A DNA stretch of 64,000 nt from Olleya sp. YS. Its GTDB lineage: Bacteria > Bacteroidota > Bacteroidia > Flavobacteriales > Flavobacteriaceae. The stretch lies in the NCBI RefSeq assembly GCF_029760915.1, contig NZ_CP121685.1, forward strand, positions 1,772,001-1,836,000, given 5' to 3'. The notes beneath the pieces were generated by a model. That model searched no databases. It was not told the DNA's origin and saw nothing but the letters and a program-made list of their open reading frames with translations. Both the position numbers and the translations under genes were made by a program. This document shows positions 1-7,408 of this stretch, one piece after another (positions within the stretch are counted from its first letter, which is position 1; the number at the start of each line of letters is the position of its first letter).

Positions 1-2039
1 TGTGCATTCATGTTGGCACCATCCATATAAACCTGTCCGCCACAATCGTGAATGATTTGTGTGATTTCTTTAATGGACGCTTCGTAAACACCGTGAGTTG
101 AAGGATAGGTGACCATTAATGCGGATAAATTGTCCTTATGTAATTCTGCTTTTTCACGTAAATCGTCAACATCAATATTTCCTTCGTCAGTCGATTTTGT
201 CACCACTACTTTCATTCCAGCCATTACAGCACTTGCTGGATTAGTACCATGAGCAGAGCTTGGAATTAAACAGATATTTCTGTGATGATCTCCTCTAGAT
301 TCGTGATAGGCTTTTATTACCATCAAACCTGCAAACTCACCTTGCGCACCAGAATTTGGCTGTAAAGACGTTGCTGCAAAACCAGTAATTTCAGTTAATT
401 GGTCTTCTAATTCTTTTAAAATTTGGGCATAGCCTCTAGCTTGTTTTAAAGGTGCAAAGGGATGAATATTTCCCCACTTGAACCAGCTTAATGGCAACAT
501 TTCTGCTGCAGCATTTAGTTTCATAGTACAAGATCCAAGAGAAATCATCGAGTGGTTTAATGATAAATCTTTACGCTCTAGTTTTTTAATGTAGCGCATC
601 AATTCAGTCTCAGAATGATGTGTATTAAAGACGTCTAAAGTTAAAAAATCTGTTGTTCTCTCTAATGTTTTATCAATAACAGTAGCTTCAGAAATTGACG
701 AGATTGTTTTTACTTCTTCATTTGCAACTTCAGCAAAAATTGAAATGATATAATTTAAATCTCTAACAGAAGTTGTTTCGTTTAAAGCAATCGTAACCGT
801 TTCAGCATCTGGATAGAAAAAGTTTACTTTCTTATCTTTAGCTACTTTTTTTACTGTTTTAGCATCTGTTTTTATTTGTAACGTATCAAAATATGAGGTG
901 TTAATTTGATTAAACCCTAATTGTTCTAATGCATTAGCTAGTGTAGTTGCACAATTATGAACTTTGTCTGCTATGTTTTGTAATCCTTTTGGGCCATGAT
1001 AGACTGCATACATACCAGCCATAACAGCCAGTAAAACTTGTGCTGTACAGATATTAGAAGTTGCTTTATCGCGTTTGATGTGTTGCTCTCGCGTTTGTAA
1101 AGCCATACGTAACGCTCTGTTGCCATTTGCATCTTTAGTTACACCAATGATACGTCCAGGAATATCGCGTTTGTAAGCTTCTTTAGTTGCAAAATAAGCT
1201 GCATGTGGACCACCATAACCCATTGGTATTCCAAAGCGTTGTGTAGTACCAACAACTACGTCTGCACCAAATTTACCTGGAGCTTCTAATTTTACTAAGC
1301 TTAAAATATCTGCTGCAACTGCTACTTTAATGTTGTTGCTATTAGCATTTTCTATAAAGGATTTGATATCTGTAATCTGACCGTTTTTTCCTGGATATTG
1401 AAGGATGGCTCCAAAAAATTCTGTTGAAAAATCAAAGGTATCTTCATTGCCAATCACTAATTCAATACCAATTGGGTTAGCTCTAGTTTGTAATAATGAA
1501 AGGGTTTGGGGTAAAATATGTTCTGAAACAAAAAACTTATTTATTCCTGCTTTTTTCTGGTTGCGCTCTCTTACTGCAAATAATAAGCTCATTGCTTCTG
1601 CTGCTGCAGTACTTTCGTCTAAAAGAGAAGCGTTTGCCAACTCCATTCCTGTTAAGTCAGTAACCATAGTTTGGAAGTTTAATAAGGCTTCTAAACGTCC
1701 TTGAGCAATCTCTGCTTGATATGGCGTATAAGCAGTGTACCAACCTGGATTTTCTAAAATGTTACGTTGTATAACTGCTGGTAAAATAGTTGGGTGGTAA
1801 CCTAAACCAATATATGTTTTATAAACTTTATTTTTTTTAGAGACGTCATTTAAGTAAACCAAGTATTCTTGCTCACTCATAGCTTCATCTAAATCTAAGT
1901 CTTTTTTTAATCTAATGTCATCAGGAATAGTTTCGTAGATTAATTGGTCTATACTATCTGCTCCAATAGTTTTTAGCATCTGTTTTTGGTCGTCTTCTCT
2001 AGGACCAATGTGTCGTAATGCGAAAGCGTTTGTATTCAT
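1..2039 (-). CDS. gcvP: Glycine dehydrogenase (glycine cleavage system P protein), 3' part cut by window edge
   Basis: This is the PLP-dependent P protein, which decarboxylates glycine and passes the aminomethyl group to the lipoyl H protein (GcvH). The reading frame is open for 679 codons from an ATG at 2039 ([16 protein letters not shown]) to the left edge, so about the last 270 residues of a usual ~950-residue protein are missing. Visible family features are the N-terminal HIGPRE start, the [14 protein letters not shown] segment around residue 130, [10 protein letters not shown] near residue 270 and [10 protein letters not shown] near residue 590. The PLP-lysine region (HKTFCIPHGGGGPG in homologues) lies beyond the edge. 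No neighbouring gcvT or gcvH is seen upstream, so gcvP appears to be transcribed alone from the 2040-2204 gap. Confidence 0.97.
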   Translation of the reverse strand, partial: MNTNAFALRHIGPREDDQKQMLKTIGADSIDQLIYETIPDDIRLKKDLDLDEAMSEQEYLVYLNDVSKKNKVYKTYIGLGYHPTILPAVIQRNILENPGWYTAYTPYQAEIAQGRLEALLNFQTMVTDLTGMELANASLLDESTAAAEAMSLLFAVRERNQKKAGINKFFVSEHILPQTLSLLQTRANPIGIELVIGNEDTFDFSTEFFGAILQYPGKNGQITDIKSFIENANSNNIKVAVAADILSLVKLEAPGKFGADVVVGTTQRFGIPMGYGGPHAAYFATKEAYKRDIPGRIIGVTKDANGNRALRMALQTREQHIKRDKATSNICTAQVLLAVMAGMYAVYHGPKGLQNIADKVHNCATTLANALEQLGFNQINTSYFDTLQIKTDAKTVKKVAKDKKVNFFYPDAETVTIALNETTSVRDLNYIISIFAEVANEEVKTISSISEATVIDKTLERTTDFLTLDVFNTHHSETELMRYIKKLERKDLSLNHSMISLGSCTMKLNAAAEMLPLSWFKWGNIHPFAPLKQARGYAQILKELEDQLTEITGFAATSLQPNSGAQGEFAGLMVIKAYHESRGDHHRNICLIPSSAHGTNPASAVMAGMKVVVTKSTDEGNIDVDDLREKAELHKDNLSALMVTYPSTHGVYEASIKEITQIIHDCGGQVYMDGANMNA

Positions 2040-2110
2040 TTAAGTTGTGTTGTTAGTTTTTCAATTTAAATGTTGAAAAACATGAATTAAAGTGGCTTTT
2101 TTAATGATTG

Positions 2111-2118
2111 CAAAATTA
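2111..2118 (-). promoter_or_regulatory. Candidate -7 box for gcvP
   Basis: Read on the minus strand this is TAATTTTG, matching the Bacteroidota -7 consensus TAnnTTTG, 71 nt upstream of the gcvP ATG. No TTG was found at the expected 19-20 nt spacing, so this is a weak call in an AT-rich gap. Confidence 0.3.
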
Positions 2119-2192
2119 ACGAAAACTAATAGTAATATTTTGTTAAAAATTGAAAGTTTTCAACGAAACGACTGCTTTATTAACAGATTAAT

Positions 2193-2200
2193 TATTTTTG
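2193..2200 (+). promoter_or_regulatory. Candidate -7 box for the UbiA-like gene
   Basis: TATTTTTG matches TAnnTTTG, but it ends only 4 nt before the ATG at 2205, so the mRNA would be leaderless or nearly so. A CTG at 2172-2174 sits where the -33 TTG should be. It may be a chance match in AT-rich DNA. Confidence 0.3.
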
Positions 2201-2204
2201 TTTA

Positions 2205-3032
2205 ATGAAGGTTTTTAAACAGCTTTTAGATTTTTATATAAATAGCAGTATTCACGTTGCTTTAGCTGTCTATGCATTGACTTGGATTACTTTAATAAAG
2301 TTCAACATAAATTACGATGAAACGATATTATATTTTAATTTTTATGCGACTATAACTGGCTACAATTTTGTAAAATATTTTGGCGTTGCAAAATGGCATC
2401 ATCGTAGTTTGGCAAAATGGTTGAAAATAATTCAAGTATTCTCATTGGTATGTTTTTTATTGATGTGCTACTATACCTATAAATTAGAATTAAAAACACT
2501 AGTAGTAATTGCAGGATTTGGAGTAGTTACTTTTTTATATGCCATACCCTTTTTGCCTAAAAATTGGTATCTAGATACACAACAAAACCTGAGAGACATT
2601 AGTGGTCTCAAAGTATATGTTATTGCTTTAGTCTGGTCTGGCGTAACCGTTGCTTTACCTTTGATTAATAATAAGGTTAATTTTAATGCAGACGCTGTAT
2701 TAATGGTGTTGCAAAACTTTATTCTTGTGATTGTTTTAATGTTACCTTTTGAAATTAGAGATTTGCGTTATGACAGTTTAAAATTGGCGACTATACCTCA
2801 AAAAATTGGAGTGAGGCATACTAAAATATTAGGTTTAATTTTGTTGTTGGTTTTTTATTTGCTAGAGTACTTTAAAGATGACACACTTACAAATTATTAT
2901 CTAATACAATTGGTAGTTTGTATAATTTTAGGATTGTTTTTGATATTTTCTAATCAAAAAAGAAGTACATATTACACCACCTTTTGGGTTGAAGCTATCC
3001 CAATTTTTTGGTTGTTACTGATGTTTTTTTAA
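2205..3032 (+). CDS. UbiA-like prenyltransferase-family membrane protein
   Basis: A 275-residue, very hydrophobic protein with about seven or eight predicted membrane segments. Near residue 185 it has LPFEIRDLRYDSLKLATIPQKIG. This resembles the second aspartate-rich motif of UbiA-type prenyltransferases (D-x3-D followed by a T-x-P-x3-G pattern). The first Asp-rich motif (NDxxDxxxD) is not recognisable; the equivalent N-terminal region reads FYATITGYNFVKYFG. The catalytic class is therefore inferred and the protein may be a divergent or non-catalytic relative. It stands alone on the plus strand and its 3' end overlaps the convergent anti-sigma-like gene by 18 bp. Family membership is likely; the substrate is unknown. 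Confidence 0.6.
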   Translation: MKVFKQLLDFYINSSIHVALAVYALTWITLIKFNINYDETILYFNFYATITGYNFVKYFGVAKWHHRSLAKWLKIIQVFSLVCFLLMCYYTYKLELKTLVVIAGFGVVTFLYAIPFLPKNWYLDTQQNLRDISGLKVYVIALVWSGVTVALPLINNKVNFNADAVLMVLQNFILVIVLMLPFEIRDLRYDSLKLATIPQKIGVRHTKILGLILLLVFYLLEYFKDDTLTNYYLIQLVVCIILGLFLIFSNQKRSTYYTTFWVEAIPIFWLLLMFF

Positions 3033-3269
3033 CTCATTGTTAAAAGAAGATTTTAATTTTTCTTTTTCAATTGGTGTTAAGGTTTTTGACTTAATTTTAT
3101 TAATTAATAAAGTCAATTTTGTATTAGTAATGGTATGTTGTTTACACACTTTACAAATAAAAAGATGAAACTTAAATTTTACTTTTTCCCAAGAAGATGC
3201 TTCTTGATATTGTGCTTTATTGCAGATATGTCTTGATTCCTCACAAGAAATCATAAATTTACTTAACAT
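3015..3269 (-). CDS. Small zinc-type anti-sigma-like protein, partner of the ECF sigma factor
   Basis: An 84-residue protein starting MLSKFMISCEESRHIC at the ATG 3267-3269, 2 nt after the stop of the sigma factor gene. A longer upstream start would lie inside the sigma gene and is less likely. It contains HLFICKVC, an H-x3-C-x2-C arrangement as in zinc anti-sigma (ZAS) domains, preceded by a conserved Cys and His (CEESRHIC). It has no membrane segment, so it would act in the cytoplasm. Gene order and the motif suggest it binds and holds the upstream ECF sigma factor. Function is inferred. Confidence 0.65.
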   Translation of the reverse strand: MLSKFMISCEESRHICNKAQYQEASSWEKVKFKFHLFICKVCKQHTITNTKLTLLINKIKSKTLTPIEKEKLKSSFNNELKKHQ

Positions 3270-3271
3270 AA

Positions 3272-3826
3272 TTAAAACCAGTTTTTTTCTAAACAACTTG
3301 CCATAGCTACACGTGCTCTGTGAATGATTACCCAAAGGTTAGACGCTGTAATTTCTAATTCATTACAAATTGTTTCGGTTTCGTAATTTAAAATGGTTTT
3401 CATCTCAAATATTTTAGCTTGTTTTTTTGGAAGTTTTGATAAACAATTATCAATTGCATCTGCTAATTCTGTGTTTTCTATTTGGTCTTCTGCAGTTTTA
3501 TCAAAAGGGTCTGCAACGCGTTGTTCTAACCAATCACCTTCAGTTTCCGAATCGCTATTATAAGACATTCTAACTTCTGCTTTTCCTTTATTAGAGTTAG
3601 TTTTGCGGTAGTGGTCAATAATTTTTCTTTTTAATATAGACACTAACCACGTACGTTCGCTAGCTTCACCTTTAAAGTTTTTCATACTATTTAAGCCAGC
3701 TAAAAAGGTTTCGGAGATTAGATCTTGTGCTTTAACTCTGTCATTAACACGCGTAATTGTGTAATTAAAGAGGTAGTCACTATACAAATCTATCCATTGG
3801 TTTGGATCAATTTTATGGTTGGACAT
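3272..3826 (-). CDS. ECF-type RNA polymerase sigma factor (sigma-70 family)
   Basis: A 184-residue protein with region 2 (about 10-80: YLFNYTITRV, KAQDLISETF, ERTWLVSILKRKIIDHYRK) and region 4 (about 125-180: LPKKQAKIFEMKTILNYETETICNELEITASNLWVIIHRAR) of an extracytoplasmic-function sigma factor. The E-x-I-C-x-x-L-x-I-T-x2-N-L-W-V-x-I-H-R-A-R helix-turn-helix form is typical of Bacteroidota. It is followed after 2 nt by a zinc anti-sigma-like gene, giving the standard regulated pair. A good minus-strand promoter lies at 3853-3882. The signal it answers is not visible. Confidence 0.93.
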   Translation of the reverse strand: MSNHKIDPNQWIDLYSDYLFNYTITRVNDRVKAQDLISETFLAGLNSMKNFKGEASERTWLVSILKRKIIDHYRKTNSNKGKAEVRMSYNSDSETEGDWLEQRVADPFDKTAEDQIENTELADAIDNCLSKLPKKQAKIFEMKTILNYETETICNELEITASNLWVIIHRARVAMASCLEKNWF

Positions 3827-3852
3827 AAACGTTTGGTTTTCTTTTTCAAAAT

Positions 3853-3882
3853 CAAAAATAAACTAAAAAAACGAATAATCAA
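3853..3882 (-). promoter_or_regulatory. Promoter of the ECF sigma operon
   Basis: On the minus strand TTG (3880-3882) is followed by exactly 19 nt and TATTTTTG (3853-3860), matching the flavobacterial consensus. The start codon is about 27 nt downstream of the box. The element sits just after the methyltransferase stop (3896), so the sigma gene is probably not simply read through from the upstream operon. Confidence 0.65.
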
Positions 3883-3895
3883 TTGACCTAAGTCA

Positions 3896-4774
3896 CTACC
3901 CTTTTTTACAGCTAATAATGTAGTACCCAAAACTTTTCATGTGCAAGCCAGATAGTAAAGCATAAAAACTGCCTTTTAGATTGTGTAAGCTTTCCTTTTT
4001 AAAACCCTTTAATGTTATTAAGTTTTTTAAAAAGAATCCAATAATAGCAAAAGGCACGTGTAAAACTGATGGTGCTACTCTAAATGAAGCATCTTCAATT
4101 TTAATATTAGAAAAACCAACTTCTTTTAACTTTTTAATCATATTGTTTTTAGTTTCTAGACGTTCTAAACTCCAATGGTTGCATAGTTTTTTATAAGCAT
4201 ATTTACTACCGTAACATAATTTACTCTCTTCTTTTTTTAAAAATGCATCTGCAATAACCAGTTGTCCTGTTGGTTTTAAAATGCGGAATGCTTCTTTTAA
4301 AGAATTTATATTGTGTCCAGAATGACAAAAACTTTCAATAGCTAAAGCAGAATCAAAACTGTTAGATTTAAAGGACGTATTGTTATAGTTTTCTTTTAGA
4401 ATACTTCCTTTTAAACCCTTAAGTAATTCATTACCTTTTTGTACTTGAAAGTCAGACAGCGTGACGCCAAAAGCACTTAGGTTTTTGTGTTTTTTAATGG
4501 CGTAACGCATAGATCCTCCCATACCACATCCCATATCTAGTAAGGTTGACAGTTTGTTTCCATAATTAAAACGACTAATAACTTGATTAGTCATTTGGTT
4601 AAGCATAGAATCTCTTTTAAACGGATTGGTTTTAAAAGGAATAAAATAACCAAAGTGCATATTAAAATCTTTACTCCAAAACTCATAGTCTTCAGTTGCT
4701 TCGTTATAGAAATCAACCATTTCTATTTTATTTTTTTCTGAATGCTGAATTTGTGTTATTGTCGAAGTCTCCAT
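3896..4774 (-). CDS. SAM-dependent class I methyltransferase (small-molecule/lipid type)
   Basis: A 292-residue Rossmann-fold methyltransferase. Motif I is DMGCGMGGSMR at residues 80-90; a GVTLSDFQVQKG segment follows (about 110-122), then FDSALAIESFCHSG (about 148) and LKPTGQLVIADAF (about 172). The GVTLS...Q pattern and an acidic E-S-F-x-H-S-G segment resemble the cyclopropane-synthase/tocopherol/sarcosine methyltransferase group, suggesting a small or lipid acceptor. It starts 4 nt after the upstream membrane-protein gene and so is the last gene of the 5615-3896 operon controlled by the GbsR-like regulator. The acceptor is unknown. Confidence 0.85.
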   Translation of the reverse strand: METSTITQIQHSEKNKIEMVDFYNEATEDYEFWSKDFNMHFGYFIPFKTNPFKRDSMLNQMTNQVISRFNYGNKLSTLLDMGCGMGGSMRYAIKKHKNLSAFGVTLSDFQVQKGNELLKGLKGSILKENYNNTSFKSNSFDSALAIESFCHSGHNINSLKEAFRILKPTGQLVIADAFLKKEESKLCYGSKYAYKKLCNHWSLERLETKNNMIKKLKEVGFSNIKIEDASFRVAPSVLHVPFAIIGFFLKNLITLKGFKKESLHNLKGSFYALLSGLHMKSFGYYIISCKKG

Positions 4775-4778
4775 GATG

Positions 4779-5219
4779 CTAAAGATTTAAAAATTGATAA
4801 ATATTTATGCTAAACAGCCAAGTATATATAATTGCAAAAAAGGTGAACAAGCTGTTCATAAAGTAGCTACCAATCTTAAACAATTTCTTTTTAGGGATGT
4901 CATACATAGGATAATAAGCAATTTGAGTGGCTACTTTACCAACCCAATAAGCGCATATTAAACCTGTAATAGCTATTGCTAATTCTGTATGGTTTTGTAG
5001 TTGATCAGGAAGTAAAATAGCGATAAGTCCAAAAGAAAAATTTAAACCTTGTATATACCTTCCATAGGTTTTAGCAATTTCCTGATTTAATGGTTTTAAT
5101 TGCTTAACGTCATTATACCAGTCAAAAACTTGATGCCTTATATAAGGATAAATTAAAGCGGTAAAAATTTGACCGCATCCTCCAAGGATGATTAGCCAGT
5201 TTGGGATTTGATAGTTCAT
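4779..5219 (-). CDS. Hypothetical four-helix membrane protein
   Basis: 146 residues with four likely membrane segments (about 8-27, 58-73, 80-100, 120-143). It begins MNYQIPNWLIILGGCGQIFTALIYP and has a polar stretch DWYNDVKQLKPLNQEIAKTYGRY after helix 1. I do not recognise the family. It lies 12 nt after the preceding membrane-protein gene and 4 nt before the methyltransferase, so the three are probably co-transcribed and may act together at the membrane. Confidence 0.75.
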   Translation of the reverse strand: MNYQIPNWLIILGGCGQIFTALIYPYIRHQVFDWYNDVKQLKPLNQEIAKTYGRYIQGLNFSFGLIAILLPDQLQNHTELAIAITGLICAYWVGKVATQIAYYPMYDIPKKKLFKIGSYFMNSLFTFFAIIYTWLFSINIYQFLNL

Positions 5220-5231
5220 GATTTATATATT

Positions 5232-5615
5232 TTAAATAGTTATCTCTTTTTTAATTTTAAGATTCTCATTTGTTGTTTTTATCATAACATCAACAAGAGA
5301 AGTTATATATAGATTAAGAAAAGCTAGCAGTACAGAAACAATCATCATTATTAGAAAAAGACCATCGTTACTTGGTAAAAAAGACGTGTACATAAAGAAA
5401 AATCCAATAAGAATAACTGTTGTAGTAATGCAATACACAGAAAGTAGATTATAAATTTCTTTAGTTATTTTTTTCTCATTAGCTATCATAACCATTGCCA
5501 TTATTATTTGAACAATTCCTAAAGGAATTAAAAAAAGTAAGCCCAAATAAATGGTGAACCCTAGAATAATATTAATAATGATTAAGGTTTTGTTGATGTT
5601 GTATAAGTTTTTCAT
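5232..5615 (-). CDS. Hypothetical small membrane protein
   Basis: 127 residues with four likely membrane helices covering most of the length (LIIINIILGFTIYLGLLFLIP, IVQIIMAMVMIA, LLSVYCITTTVILIGFFFMY, GLFLIMMIVSVLLAFLNLYI) and a Lys-rich C-terminus. The family is not recognised. It is the first gene of the probable operon with the next membrane protein and the methyltransferase. The likely regulator site at 5630-5659 lies 14 nt upstream of its ATG. Confidence 0.7.
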   Translation of the reverse strand: MKNLYNINKTLIIINIILGFTIYLGLLFLIPLGIVQIIMAMVMIANEKKITKEIYNLLSVYCITTTVILIGFFFMYTSFLPSNDGLFLIMMIVSVLLAFLNLYITSLVDVMIKTTNENLKIKKEITI

Positions 5616-5629
5616 AATTATTATTTGTA

Positions 5630-5659
5630 TTAAACTTTCAGAAAATATTGAAATATAAG
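5630..5659. promoter_or_regulatory. Second, degenerate copy of the GbsR-like operator
   Basis: The left half TTAAACTTTCA is identical over 11 bases to the left half of the perfect palindrome at 6196-6225. After the same spacing TTGAAA follows. The two 30-bp sites agree at 23 positions. It lies between the regulator gene (ends 5670) and the start of the membrane-protein operon (5615), where a repressor controlling that operon should bind. Confidence 0.6.
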
Positions 5660-5669
5660 TTTAAATTTT

Positions 5670-6173
5670 TTATTTGAATAATTTAAGTAAAGACTTAGTA
5701 ATCCAGTTTTGTTTTTGATTAACTAATTTATTAATCATAGAATCCATAGTCTCGGTTAACTCGTGTAATGCTTTGGTTTGTTTAATTAGTTCTTTAGTTT
5801 TTTCGGTTCCATCGTCTTTAATAGAAGAGACTTCATCTAAAATTTTTACTACAGGTTTTATTTCTCTTCTGCTACGCTCAACAGCAACAATACGTGCTAA
5901 TTCTTGTACGTCTTTTTCGGTTGTAAAAAATTCTTTACGTTCTCCAGCTACTAATGTTTTGGAGACAATTCCCCAATCCATGAGCTGTCTTAAATTCATA
6001 CTTGTATTACCTCTAGATATTTTAAGTTCTTCCATGATATCTTCCATAGATAGAGGTTTTGTGGATATAAAAAGCAAAGCTTGTATTTGCGCCATAGCTT
6101 TGTTTATGCCCCAAAGTGAGCCTAAACTTCCCCATGTACTAATAAATTTATTTTTTGCTTCTTGGTATTCCAT
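5670..6173 (-). CDS. GbsR/MarR-family winged-helix transcriptional regulator
   Basis: A 167-residue regulator. Residues about 1-60 carry the GbsR-type start (FISTWGSLGSLWGINKAMAQIQALLFISTKPLSMEDIMEEL). The recognition helix region follows (KISRGNTSMNLRQLMDWGIV, about 48-68), then a wing and a long C-terminal coiled-coil-like helix (about 100-155) for dimerisation. The R-G-N-x-S-M-N-L-R-x-L signature is diagnostic of the family. Its promoter is overlapped by a perfect palindrome, indicating autorepression, and a second site precedes the adjacent membrane-protein/methyltransferase operon. The effector is unknown. Confidence 0.9.
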   Translation of the reverse strand: MEYQEAKNKFISTWGSLGSLWGINKAMAQIQALLFISTKPLSMEDIMEELKISRGNTSMNLRQLMDWGIVSKTLVAGERKEFFTTEKDVQELARIVAVERSRREIKPVVKILDEVSSIKDDGTEKTKELIKQTKALHELTETMDSMINKLVNQKQNWITKSLLKLFK

Positions 6174-6177
6174 GACA

Positions 6178-6207
6178 CAAAGATATATATTATTTTTAAA
6201 CTTTCAA
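6178..6207 (-). promoter_or_regulatory. Promoter of the GbsR-like regulator; likely leaderless
   Basis: On the minus strand TTG (6205-6207) is followed by 19 nt and TATCTTTG (6178-6185), an exact match to the flavobacterial consensus. The box ends only 4 nt before the ATG (6173), so transcription should begin at or very near the start codon. The -33 element lies inside the palindrome. Confidence 0.7.
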
Positions 6208-6225
6208 TAATTATTGAAAGTTTAA
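6196..6225. promoter_or_regulatory. Perfect 30-bp palindrome, operator of the GbsR-like regulator
   Basis: Half-site TTAAACTTTCAATAA is followed directly by its exact reverse complement TTATTGAAAGTTTAA. It covers the -33 element of the regulator's promoter, the classical arrangement for autorepression. A matching degenerate site is at 5630-5659. Confidence 0.75.
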
Positions 6226-6259
6226 TTTTAATAATTAAAATCGATTAATTTACTTTTAG

Positions 6260-7354
6260 TTATGGATTATAGTCTAGAGGTAAGGCGTCTCCTAACTTTT
6301 CATAAGACCAATAGCCTTCATATGACACATCAAGAGGGTTTAATAACACGCCTGATGGTTTTAAAATGATATTCTTAGCTAACGGAATTATTGATGAGGT
6401 TTGTGGTAAAGGCTGTCTTTTAGTGCTAGACTTGCCCATTTTAAGGTAGCCTGCTTCCTCTTTTTCTTTGGCATATACTATAATTAAATTGTCTTCAAAT
6501 TTAAGATGTATTATATTATTTTTCTTGTTAATTATGTCTCTAGTTTTAATATTAGATCTATATAAATAATCTGTAAACTTTTGTGGTTTTTCAACATTTG
6601 ATTGCCCATTAGAATGTGAAACTCGTTTAAATTGATGTACTGTAAAACCCTCTTTGTCAAGAGTGTTATCTATTGCAGATTTAAAAAAATGTCTAATAGA
6701 ACCATTATACGCTTTTAGTCTATTTTTTTTCCACATTTTTTGCTCATTATCACTACCTTCTAATGGTTGATATCTTGTATATCCAACATAGGTAACAGAG
6801 TTGTTTTGTTTTACAAAACTTTCCAACTCGAAGACTATTAAGTAGCCTAAACCTCTATGCTCTATTTGTAGTGGTTCTCTAGCACTAGCTATTAAGATTT
6901 TTTGTCTTTTATCAAAATCAAACTGTAATATTTTTGGGTTTAAAATCTTGCAATCTTTTGATAATTTTGTAAAGCCTATGAATTCTTTTTTAAAAACAGA
7001 AAGATTATAATACCATTCTTTGTCATAAATAGTTTTTTCAATTATAACTTCGTCTAGTATGTTTCTATCTTCTAATAGAGTAAAAATTAATGGATTTTTG
7101 TAAGTAGTAGTGTTTAACTTGTAATTTATTTTTTTGTATCCTAGATAAGAGATTATTAATTGGTGTTGTCCTTCTTTAACAGTAATTTCAAATTCACCTT
7201 TAGCATTAGACGTAGTTCCAACCATTGAGTTGTTTATATAAACATTTACGTACTCTAAAGGACCATTACTATCATTAACTGTTCCAGAAATAGTAATTTG
7301 TGCTATTGATGAAAATGAAGTGAGAATAAATATGAATAACCATCGAATTTTCAT
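6260..7354 (-). CDS. Secreted protein with N-terminal carboxypeptidase-regulatory-like domain
   Basis: A 364-residue protein with a signal peptide (MKIRWLFIFILTSFSSIAQ). A CarboxypepD-regulatory-like beta-sandwich follows at about 20-95 (ITISGTVNDSNGPLEYVNVYIN, GTTSNAKGEFEI, LIISYLGYKK), linked to a DEVIIE segment as in TonB-linked proteins. However, no plug or barrel follows. The remaining ~260 residues (IGFTKLSKDCKILNPKILQFDF, PLEGSDNEQKMWKKNRLKAYNGSIRHFF) match a family seen often in Bacteroidota with no known activity. It is probably periplasmic or surface-associated. It is monocistronic, 54 bp downstream of the oligopeptidase gene. Confidence 0.85.
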   Translation of the reverse strand: MKIRWLFIFILTSFSSIAQITISGTVNDSNGPLEYVNVYINNSMVGTTSNAKGEFEITVKEGQHQLIISYLGYKKINYKLNTTTYKNPLIFTLLEDRNILDEVIIEKTIYDKEWYYNLSVFKKEFIGFTKLSKDCKILNPKILQFDFDKRQKILIASAREPLQIEHRGLGYLIVFELESFVKQNNSVTYVGYTRYQPLEGSDNEQKMWKKNRLKAYNGSIRHFFKSAIDNTLDKEGFTVHQFKRVSHSNGQSNVEKPQKFTDYLYRSNIKTRDIINKKNNIIHLKFEDNLIIVYAKEKEEAGYLKMGKSSTKRQPLPQTSSIIPLAKNIILKPSGVLLNPLDVSYEGYWSYEKLGDALPLDYNP

Positions 7355-7408
7355 ATTTAAAATTAAACAAATAAAATCAATTTTATAATTATTAATATCT
7401 AATTACAG

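Noticed and set aside
1405-1704. 99-codon plus-strand frame
   Set aside because: It lies wholly inside gcvP on the opposite strand, has no recognisable family and is explained by codon bias of the minus gene.
5773-6210. 145-codon plus-strand frame
   Set aside because: It is antisense to the GbsR-like gene and crosses its operator; the regulator's frame is clearly the real one.
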